Below, piece after piece: positions 53,619 to 61,351 of a stretch of DNA of 64,000 nucleotides. The first letter of the stretch is position 1. Every line of letters begins with the position of its first letter. The notes beneath the pieces are model-generated. The model was not told where the DNA came from. It made no database searches and saw only the letters and a list, made by a program, of their open reading frames with translations. The position numbers and the translations under genes are program-made. Source of the DNA: Chitinophagaceae bacterium PMP191F. Its GTDB lineage: Bacteria > Bacteroidota > Bacteroidia > Chitinophagales > Chitinophagaceae. Where the stretch lies: the NCBI GenBank assembly GCA_001302245.1, contig LGYU01000020.1, positions 186,001 to 250,000 on the forward strand. Reading direction: 5' to 3'.

Positions 53619-55157
53619 ATGGTACGAGCTTCTATTGTAACATTACTGACAGTAGTTTTCTATTCTTTTTACTGCACTACATCCCGGGCGCAGGTGAAAT
53701 TACCTGCAATTATCAGCGACAATATGGTAGTACAGCAACAATCGGATGTTGCATTATGGGGTTGGGCGCAACCTGCTGAAAAAGTAACCATACAGGCTTC
53801 CTGGCTTTCCAAACCGGTAACCGTAACAGCCGGAACAGACGGTAAATGGCTTACACATGTAAAAACTGTAAAAGCAGGTGGTCCTTACTCCATCACATTT
53901 AAAGCATCGAATGTTATTATCGTTAATAATGTATTACTGGGGGAAGTATGGCTGGCATCGGGTCAGTCGAATATGGAATTTACCATCGGGAAAGATCCTT
54001 CCTCCAGTTGGCGTACCGGTGTGGTAAATTATCCTGATGTAATTGCTGCTGCCGATTTTCCTGCTATCCGTATGATTGATGTCGGAAATAAAGTGGCAGA
54101 TGAACCACAACTGGACTTTTCAGGACAGTGGAAAGTATGTTCACCCAAAACAGTAGATACTTTTTCTGCAGTAGCCTATTATTATGCCCGTGAAATTCAC
54201 AATGCAACAGGCTTTCCTGTAGGTATTATCAACTCTACCTGGGGTGGCACACCTGCCGAATCCTGGACACGCAAAGAAGTGCTGGAAAACGATACTGATT
54301 TCAAAGTGATCCTGGAACGTTACGAACAGCAATGCAAAGATTATCCTGCAGAAGCAGAAAAATACAAAGCTGCTTATACAAAATGGAAAGCTGATACCAG
54401 CAAAAATAAAGGTGGCGCTCCCCGCGAACCCATGGGGCCGAACAGCAATAAATCACCGTACAAACTATATAATGCTATGATTGCGCCGTTGGCGCCGTAT
54501 ACCATAAAAGGTTTTATCTGGTATCAGGGTGAATCGAATGCAGACAGAGCATACCAGTACCGCAGGTTATTCCCGGCATTGATCGATAGCTGGCGCAAAG
54601 AATGGAATAATAACAAACTGCCATTTTACTTTATACAGATATCTCCGCATCGCAGCCAGAACGCAGAGATCAGGGAGGCACAACTGTACACATACAGAAC
54701 TGTTCCCAATACAGGTATTGTTATTACTGTAGATAATGGTGATTCTCTGGACATTCACCCTCGTAATAAAGAGCTCGTTGGAAAACGTTTGTCGCTGTGG
54801 GCGCTTCATAATGAGTATGGACAAAAGAAACTTACGTATTCAAGCCCTTTATACAGGTCAATGAAAACAGAAGGCAATAAGATCAGGATACAATTTGATT
54901 TTGCAGATGGACTTACTACCAAAGACAATGTACTTCGTGAGTTTGTAATTGCCGGAAGTGATGAACGATTTGTGCCTGCACAGGCTGCCATTGAAGGCAA
55001 TACAGTAGTAGTGTGGAGCGATCAGGTACAGCAGCCTGTAGCTGTGCGCTATGATTGGAAAAATATGCCAACCGGCGAATTGTACAATAAAGCTGGTTTA
55101 CCTGCTTCTCCGTTCCGTACAGATAATTGGAAAATATCAACACAGGGAAAGAATTAA
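53619..55157 (+). CDS. Sialate O-acetylesterase-like SGNH esterase
   Basis: The 512-aa protein has a signal peptide (ending TSRAQ), an N-terminal beta-domain (MVVQQQSDVALWGWAQPAEK) and an SGNH hydrolase. The catalytic Ser is in WLASGQSNMEF (about residue 117). WGGTPAESWTRKEVL, FIWYQGESNADRAYQYRRLF and the Asp/His pair in DNGDSLDIHPRNKELVGKRL complete the set. The family was named for sialate esterases but in plant-glycan loci acts on acetylated polysaccharides; acetyl-rhamnogalacturonan or -xylan is likely here. The stop overlaps the GH28 start by one base (TAATG). Confidence 0.92.
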   Translation: MVRASIVTLLTVVFYSFYCTTSRAQVKLPAIISDNMVVQQQSDVALWGWAQPAEKVTIQASWLSKPVTVTAGTDGKWLTHVKTVKAGGPYSITFKASNVIIVNNVLLGEVWLASGQSNMEFTIGKDPSSSWRTGVVNYPDVIAAADFPAIRMIDVGNKVADEPQLDFSGQWKVCSPKTVDTFSAVAYYYAREIHNATGFPVGIINSTWGGTPAESWTRKEVLENDTDFKVILERYEQQCKDYPAEAEKYKAAYTKWKADTSKNKGGAPREPMGPNSNKSPYKLYNAMIAPLAPYTIKGFIWYQGESNADRAYQYRRLFPALIDSWRKEWNNNKLPFYFIQISPHRSQNAEIREAQLYTYRTVPNTGIVITVDNGDSLDIHPRNKELVGKRLSLWALHNEYGQKKLTYSSPLYRSMKTEGNKIRIQFDFADGLTTKDNVLREFVIAGSDERFVPAQAAIEGNTVVVWSDQVQQPVAVRYDWKNMPTGELYNKAGLPASPFRTDNWKISTQGKN

Positions 55158-56593
55158 TGATGATTAAAAGAATGACTTTACTGTTCACTTTGCTTTGCGC
55201 ACTGGTGTATGTACAGGCGCAACAAACAGTACCTGATTTCAGTTGGGTAGCAAAGACCGGTGCAAAGAAATTTCCGTCTTCTTCAAAAGTATTTCAGACC
55301 AGTAGTTACGGCGCTGTGGGTGATGGCAAAACACTGAACACAGCTGCCATTCAGAAAGCAATCGATGCCTGTGCTGCCAAGGGTGGTGGCATCGTTGCTT
55401 TTAAACCAGGTTCGTATGTTACCGGAGCCTTGTATCTCAGAAGCAATGTGCAGTTGAAGATAGATAAAGGTGTGGAGTTACTGGGCAGCCAGAGCTTTGA
55501 CGATTATCCTGAGATCAATACTCGTATTGCAGGTATTGAAATGAAATGGCCTTCGGCACTGATCAACCTGATCGATGTAAGCAATGCTGCTGTTGCCGGT
55601 GAGGGCGTGATCAATGCAAGAGGAAAATTCTGCTGGGATAAGTACTGGAACATGCGCAGGAATGATTATGATCCCAAAGGACTGCGTTGGATTGTAGACT
55701 ATGATGCTAAACGTGTACGTACCGTACTGGTACAGAATGCATCTGACATTACATTAAAAAATATAACCATCAAAAATGCAGGTTTCTGGACTGTGCAGTT
55801 GTTGTATTCACAGCATGTGACAGTAGATGGCATTGTAGTACGCAACAATGAAGATGGCAAAGGACCCAGTACCGATGGTATTGATGTGGACTCCTCTTCA
55901 TGGGTGCTGATTGAAAATTGTGATATTGATTGCAATGATGATGATTTCTGTTTAAAAGCCGGTCGTGACTGGGACGGGCTGCGTGTAAATCGCCCTACGG
56001 AATATGTGGTGATCAGGAATTGTATTGCCCGCAAGGGTGGTGGTTTACTGACACTGGGCAGTGAAACATCCGGAAGCATCCGGCATGTACTGGCAACCGA
56101 CCTGGTAGGCAAAGGAACCGGTAATGGGTTGCATATCAAATCTGCCACTACACGTGGAGGTACTGTAGAAGATATTCATTTCCGCAATATCCAGCTGGAC
56201 AGTGTAAAAACGGCATTTCAGTTTACCATGAACTGGAATCCAACTTACAGCTATTCCGCGCTGCCTGCAGGATATAATTATGATTCCATTCCGCAACACT
56301 GGAAAGTGATGCTGACCAAAGTAGAACCTGCTGAAAAAGGTACCCCGCATTTTAAAGATATATATGTATCTAATATCAGGGCAACGGGCATTAATAAAGT
56401 AGTGAATGCTGCGGGTTTACCGGAATCATCTTTACAGGGATTTCATTTCACTGACCTCGATATCCAGGCCCATACTGCCGGTGATATCAGTTATGCTGCA
56501 GGATGGCTTTTTAATAATGTGATCATCAGGGGTGCCGACGGAAAACCATTGCAGGTAACCAATTCAAAAGAAATGCAATTAGAGCATAATTAA
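55157..56593 (+). CDS. GH28 polygalacturonase-family enzyme
   Basis: The 478-aa protein is secreted (signal peptide ending YVQAQ) and forms the parallel beta-helix of GH28. Active-site segments are GPSTDGIDVDSS, DCNDDDFCLKAGRD (two catalytic Asp), LTLGSETSGSIRHV where endo-enzymes have GHG, and GLHIKSATTRGG. The GSExSG form is typical of exo-acting members and of enzymes on rhamnogalacturonan or decorated galacturonan. It should release galacturonic acid from pectic chain ends. The start chosen is the ATG at 55157, which overlaps the stop codon of the esterase before it; 55160 is an alternative. Confidence 0.93.
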   Translation: MMIKRMTLLFTLLCALVYVQAQQTVPDFSWVAKTGAKKFPSSSKVFQTSSYGAVGDGKTLNTAAIQKAIDACAAKGGGIVAFKPGSYVTGALYLRSNVQLKIDKGVELLGSQSFDDYPEINTRIAGIEMKWPSALINLIDVSNAAVAGEGVINARGKFCWDKYWNMRRNDYDPKGLRWIVDYDAKRVRTVLVQNASDITLKNITIKNAGFWTVQLLYSQHVTVDGIVVRNNEDGKGPSTDGIDVDSSSWVLIENCDIDCNDDDFCLKAGRDWDGLRVNRPTEYVVIRNCIARKGGGLLTLGSETSGSIRHVLATDLVGKGTGNGLHIKSATTRGGTVEDIHFRNIQLDSVKTAFQFTMNWNPTYSYSALPAGYNYDSIPQHWKVMLTKVEPAEKGTPHFKDIYVSNIRATGINKVVNAAGLPESSLQGFHFTDLDIQAHTAGDISYAAGWLFNNVIIRGADGKPLQVTNSKEMQLEHN

Positions 56594-56631
56594 TAATAGC
56601 AACAACTAATTGCCTTAATCTTGTAATTGAT

Positions 56632-58524
56632 ATGAAACGAACCACTGTTCTGAAAATTTTTGCATTGAATGTATTTTCATGCACTGTTCTTCACTTGTCT
56701 GCACAACGACAGATGGAATATCTGGATCGTGGCACCATGGCTACGCCTGCAGGAAACGGACGTGTGTTTGTAAACTGGCGTTTGTTTGCTACAGATCCCC
56801 GTGAGATCAGCTTCAATGTATACCGTTCCGCAAACGGTGCAAAAGCTGTGAAGCTCAACAGGCAACCTATAACAGATGCTACTGCGTGGACGGATGAACA
56901 GGCGGATTCATCAAAAACATATACTTACTATATTACCACAATAGAAAAAGATAAAGAATCTGCCCCTGCCAAAAGCTATACCTTAAAAGCTGGTGCAAAG
57001 CCTTATATCTCCATTCCTTTACGCACGCCTGCAGGCTATTCGCCCAACGATGTTAGCGTGGGTGATGTGGATGGTGATGGCGAATACGAAATCATATTAC
57101 ACCAGGCCGGTGTAGGTAAAGATAACTCGCAGGGTGGTGTTACTGATCCGCCGGTTTTCCAGGCATACAAATTGGATGGAACTTTTTTATGGCAGATCAA
57201 TCTGGGAAAAAACATTCGTGAGGGAGCTCATTATACGCAGTTCATGGTATACGATCTGGATGGTGACGGAAAGGCTGAAATAGTGATGAAAACTGCAGAT
57301 GGTACTATTGATGCAAAAGGAAAAGTGATCGGCGATTCATCCAAAGATTACCGCAATAAAGATGGCCGTATTCTTGAAGGTCCTGAATTTCTGACGTTGT
57401 TTAGTGGTGCCACTGGTGAGGCATTGTATACAACAAACTATGTGCCTGCGCGTGGGCGTATTGATGGCTGGGGTGGTACAGGTGGTAATGGTCGTAACGA
57501 TAGCTATGGAAACCGGGTAGACAGGTTCCTGGCTTGTGTAGCCTACCTGGATGGTGTACATCCCAGCGTAGTGATGTGTCGCGGGTATTATGGCAGAAGC
57601 GTGCTGGCAGCATGGGATTGGAAAAATGGTAAACTGGTACAACGCTGGGTGTTTGATACGCAGAACGGCTATCCTGATTATGCCGGTCAGGGCAATCACA
57701 ATCTTACAGCAGCAGATGTGGATGGTGATGGCAAAGACGAAATTGTATATGGGCAGATGACAGTAGATGATGATGGAAAAGGAATGTATACAACAGGTAT
57801 CGGGCATGCAGATGCATTGCATGTTTCAGATCTTGATCCTGAGCATCCGGGACTGGAAGTTTTTTCAACACAGGAACGTTTTGGTGCAGAAGGCGCCAAT
57901 TTTCGCGATGCAAGGACCGGTGCTGTATTATGGAAAAAAGCATCAGTAGCAGCTGGTGAAGATGGCGAAGGTCCCGGCCGCGCACTGGCTTTGGATATTG
58001 ATCCCCGTTATAAAGGATATGAATGCTGGGTTGCCGGCGCTGGTATTACCGGTCTGTTTGATGCCAAAGGCAATAAAATTGCCGACAAAACACCTGCCTG
58101 CAATATGGGTATTTACTGGGATGGTGATGTATTGGGTGAAATACTGAATGGAACATCTGTTGGAAAATGGGATTATGAAAACAATACCACCAGGAAATTA
58201 TTTGATGCACGCGATTTTGATTGCGTACAGAACAATGGTACCAAAGCCAATCCCTGTTTGTCAGCCGATATCTTTGGCGACTGGCGCGAGGAATTGATCT
58301 ATCGCACAAAAGACAACCAGGAGTTACGTATTTTTTCTACGACCATTCCAACTCCGCATCGTTTTTATACGCTTATGCAGGATCCGCAATACCGCCTGAG
58401 CATTGTGTGGCAGAATGTGGCTTACAATCAGCCACCACATGTAGGTTTTTATATGGGAGAGGGAATGGCAGAGCCACCTAAACCTAATATTGTGGTGTTG
58501 CCCGGTAAATCAAAAAAACAGTAA
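56632..58524 (+). CDS. PL11 rhamnogalacturonan lyase, first copy
   Basis: PL11 lyases cut the rhamnose-galacturonate bond of rhamnogalacturonan-I by beta-elimination. The 630-aa protein has a signal peptide (ending HLSAQ), an N-terminal fibronectin-like part (residues 25-125) and an eight-bladed propeller. Calcium loops read GDVDGDGEYEIIL, YDLDGDGKAEIVMKTADGT and ADVDGDGKDEIVYG. Other conserved blocks are RDKFLA-like DRFLACVAYLDG, CRGYYGRSVLAAWDW, GQGNHNLTAADVDGDG and NNGTKANPCLSADIFGDWRE. The stop overlaps the start of a second PL11 by one base. Confidence 0.96.
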   Translation: MKRTTVLKIFALNVFSCTVLHLSAQRQMEYLDRGTMATPAGNGRVFVNWRLFATDPREISFNVYRSANGAKAVKLNRQPITDATAWTDEQADSSKTYTYYITTIEKDKESAPAKSYTLKAGAKPYISIPLRTPAGYSPNDVSVGDVDGDGEYEIILHQAGVGKDNSQGGVTDPPVFQAYKLDGTFLWQINLGKNIREGAHYTQFMVYDLDGDGKAEIVMKTADGTIDAKGKVIGDSSKDYRNKDGRILEGPEFLTLFSGATGEALYTTNYVPARGRIDGWGGTGGNGRNDSYGNRVDRFLACVAYLDGVHPSVVMCRGYYGRSVLAAWDWKNGKLVQRWVFDTQNGYPDYAGQGNHNLTAADVDGDGKDEIVYGQMTVDDDGKGMYTTGIGHADALHVSDLDPEHPGLEVFSTQERFGAEGANFRDARTGAVLWKKASVAAGEDGEGPGRALALDIDPRYKGYECWVAGAGITGLFDAKGNKIADKTPACNMGIYWDGDVLGEILNGTSVGKWDYENNTTRKLFDARDFDCVQNNGTKANPCLSADIFGDWREELIYRTKDNQELRIFSTTIPTPHRFYTLMQDPQYRLSIVWQNVAYNQPPHVGFYMGEGMAEPPKPNIVVLPGKSKKQ

Positions 58525-60440
58525 TGAAGAGGTTGGTGAAAAATGCAATTACAGCCGGCATTCTGGTAGCAGCAACCTTGTCATTACCTGCACAAAAGGT
58601 GATGGAAAAACTGAACCGGGGTATAGTAGCCATCAATGAGGGCAATGGCAAAGTGTATATCGGCTGGCGATTGCTGACAACAGATACAGAAACAACTGCG
58701 TTCAATATTTACAGATCAACTACAGGTGCTGCCACGGTAAAATTGAATAGAACACCGCTGCAGACAAGTACCAACTTTATAGATGAAAGTGCAGACCTTT
58801 CCCGTTGCAACACTTATATCATACAAATATTGCAGAAAGGAAAAGAACAACCGGTAAAAGATAGTTTCACCTTACAATCTAATACACCTGTACAGCAATA
58901 CCTGAGCATTCCGCTAAAGGTACCTGCCGATGGTGAAGTAATGGGACAAAAGTTTACCTATTCGGCCAATGATGCCAGTGTAGGTGACGTGGATGGTGAT
59001 GGTGAATATGAGATCATATTAAAATGGGAACCATCCAATGCAAAAAATCCACCCCAAACAGGGTTTACCGGCAACCAGTTGCTGGATGCGTATAAAATGG
59101 ATGGCACCTTTTTATGGCGGATAGACCTGGGAAAAAATATTCGTTCCGGTGCAGCTTATACACAGTTCCTGGTATATGATCTGGATGGTGATGGTAAAGC
59201 GGAAGTGGTTTGCAAAACAGCCGACGGTACCATTGACGGAACAGGTAAGATAGTGGGTGATGGTACAAAAGACTGGCGTACCTATGGCGCAGCAGATGGA
59301 AAGATGTACGGCAAAGTTGCTGACGGGCCGGAATATCTTACCGTATTTAACGGACTGACAGGGGCTGCAATGGCTTCTGCAGAATATGTACCTACCCGCT
59401 ATCCGCTGGATGGCTGGGGAGGCATCGGCGGCAATGGAGGTAATGACAACACAGCCGGCCGCTCCGATCGTTTTACGGCCTGCGTTGCCTATCTTGATGG
59501 TAAATTGCCCAGTGTGGTAATGGTGCGTGGATGGTATGGTCGTTCTGTGCTGGCAGCATGGGATTGGCGCAATGGTCGCTTAACGCAAAGATGGGTATTT
59601 GATTCAAAAGATGCTGCCAATCCTTATTCGGGCATGGGCAATCACAATTTAAGTGTGGCTGATGTAGATAATGATGGTCGTGATGAGATCTGTATCGGAG
59701 CCATGACGGTAGATAATGATGGCAAAGGACTATACACAACAGGATTGCGTCATGGTGATGCCATGCATCTCACCGATCTTGATCCGTCAAGACCCGGACT
59801 GGAGGTATATGGCATTCATGAAAGCGAAGAAAAAACACTGGCTTTAAATACACCTGGTGTGGCTATGTTTGATGCACGAACCGGCGATATCTTATTCAGT
59901 TTGTATCCTGGTGTAGATGTGGGCAGGGGTGTGGCGGCAGATATTGATCCGCGCTATCCGGGTTGCGAAAACTGGGGCGGTCCGGGAGGTTTACGTGATA
60001 TACACGGTAAAACAATTGCAGAAAAGGCCCCGGCCTCTGTCAATTTTGTAATATGGTGGGATGATGATCTTACGCGCGAATTACTTGACGGCAATCATAT
60101 TGACAAATGGGACTGGAATACTTCCACCACTCAGCGTTTGCTGACGGCAGACGGATGTGTAGCCAATAACGGTACCAAGGCAACGCCTTGTCTCAGTGCC
60201 GATCTGCTGGGCGACTGGCGTGAAGAAGTGATCTGGAGAACACCGGATAGCAAAGAGCTGAGGATTTATACCACTACCATTCCGTCAACACGCAGATTTT
60301 ATACATTGATGCACGATCCGCAATACCGCGTGGCGATTGCATGGCAGCAAACAGCTTACAACCAGCCTCCGCATCCCGGATTTTTCCTGGGCGAGGGTAT
60401 GCAGCCACCCCAGAAACCGAATATCATTATCAGAAAATAA
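58524..60440 (+). CDS. PL11 rhamnogalacturonan lyase, second copy
   Basis: The 638-aa paralogue has the same plan as the gene before it: signal peptide (ending LSLPAQ), fibronectin-like domain, propeller with GDVDGDGEYEIILKWEPSNA, YDLDGDGKAEVVCKTADGT, VRGWYGRSVLAAWDWRNG and GDWREEVIWRTPDSKELRI. It contains KWEPSNAKNPPQTGFTGN, a segment typical of the main PL11 group. The first copy has a shorter, different loop there (HQAGVGKDNSQGG). That loop lies on the substrate side in the family, so the two lyases may differ in endo/exo action or acetyl tolerance. One-base overlap TAATG at 58522-58526 ensures joint translation. Confidence 0.96.
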   Translation: MKRLVKNAITAGILVAATLSLPAQKVMEKLNRGIVAINEGNGKVYIGWRLLTTDTETTAFNIYRSTTGAATVKLNRTPLQTSTNFIDESADLSRCNTYIIQILQKGKEQPVKDSFTLQSNTPVQQYLSIPLKVPADGEVMGQKFTYSANDASVGDVDGDGEYEIILKWEPSNAKNPPQTGFTGNQLLDAYKMDGTFLWRIDLGKNIRSGAAYTQFLVYDLDGDGKAEVVCKTADGTIDGTGKIVGDGTKDWRTYGAADGKMYGKVADGPEYLTVFNGLTGAAMASAEYVPTRYPLDGWGGIGGNGGNDNTAGRSDRFTACVAYLDGKLPSVVMVRGWYGRSVLAAWDWRNGRLTQRWVFDSKDAANPYSGMGNHNLSVADVDNDGRDEICIGAMTVDNDGKGLYTTGLRHGDAMHLTDLDPSRPGLEVYGIHESEEKTLALNTPGVAMFDARTGDILFSLYPGVDVGRGVAADIDPRYPGCENWGGPGGLRDIHGKTIAEKAPASVNFVIWWDDDLTRELLDGNHIDKWDWNTSTTQRLLTADGCVANNGTKATPCLSADLLGDWREEVIWRTPDSKELRIYTTTIPSTRRFYTLMHDPQYRVAIAWQQTAYNQPPHPGFFLGEGMQPPQKPNIIIRK

Positions 60441-60469
60441 AGAAATAACACAACCCGTAAATTGTCTGT

Positions 60470-61282
60470 ATGAAATACATCCTGTCATCTTTCCGCACCT
60501 ATACAACACCTGTCAGGGTCATTACTGCACTGGCATTGATCGTACTATCTTCCTTCCTGGTGATGCAGCCGCACAAGCCGGTATTGTATATAATAGGCGA
60601 TTCTACCGTAAAGAACAGTGATGGCAGCGGTACCAACGGACAATGGGGCTGGGGTAGTATTGTAGCAGATTATTTTGATACTACACGTATCAGTGTACGC
60701 AACCATGCTATTGGTGGTCGCAGCAGTCGTACCTTTATTACGGAGGGACGCTGGCAAAAAGTGTTAGACCAGTTGAAGCCTGGTGATTTTGTATTGATGC
60801 AGTTCGGGCACAACGATAGTGGTCCGCTGGATGATACGTCCCGTGCAAGAGGAAGCATAAGGGGTATTGGCAATGACAGTTCCGATATCTATAATCCCAT
60901 TATGAAAAAACGTGAGATCGTATATACCTACGGAGCTTATATGCGCAGGTATATAGATGAGGCAAAAGCAAAAGGTGCTGTGCCCATTGTTTGTTCTCCG
61001 GTACCACGTAACATTTTCAAAAATGGTAAGGCAGAGCGTGCAGACGGAAGTTACGGAACCTGGGCCGAGCAGGTGGCAAAATCAAACGGAGCATTCTTTG
61101 TTCCATTAAATACATTGATAGCAGATCAATACGATAAACTGGGTGCGGATTCTGTTAAGAATTTTTTCCCCGGCGATCATACTCATACCGGTAAAAATGG
61201 TGCTACACTGAATGCACAAATACTGGTAAGTGGAATAAAGTTGCTGGATGGGTGTAAATTGAAGACATATTTGAAGAATTAA
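60470..61282 (+). CDS. CE12 rhamnogalacturonan acetylesterase
   Basis: The 270-aa protein has an N-terminal hydrophobic stretch (residues 15-35) acting as signal peptide or anchor, then the SGNH fold of CE12. The Ser block is YIIGDSTVKNSDG, followed by RNHAIGGRSSRTF, VLMQFGHNDSG and the Asp/His block FFPGDHTHTGKNGA. Family members remove acetyl groups from galacturonate of rhamnogalacturonan, making it accessible to PL11. It follows the second PL11 by 29 bases, a sensible functional pair. Compared with the other esterase at 43022 it lacks the extra beta domain and keeps the standard GDST motif. Confidence 0.93.
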   Translation: MKYILSSFRTYTTPVRVITALALIVLSSFLVMQPHKPVLYIIGDSTVKNSDGSGTNGQWGWGSIVADYFDTTRISVRNHAIGGRSSRTFITEGRWQKVLDQLKPGDFVLMQFGHNDSGPLDDTSRARGSIRGIGNDSSDIYNPIMKKREIVYTYGAYMRRYIDEAKAKGAVPIVCSPVPRNIFKNGKAERADGSYGTWAEQVAKSNGAFFVPLNTLIADQYDKLGADSVKNFFPGDHTHTGKNGATLNAQILVSGIKLLDGCKLKTYLKN

Positions 61283-61351
61283 TTCAGGTGCAGATCAGTA
61301 ATTGTAATCCTGGATGTATTGAAAGGGGTGCTGATCCACAAAAAAAATACC

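Noticed and set aside
56632-60440. Frameshifted single PL11 gene
   Set aside because: Each frame has its own signal peptide, fibronectin-like domain and complete propeller, so these are two genes.
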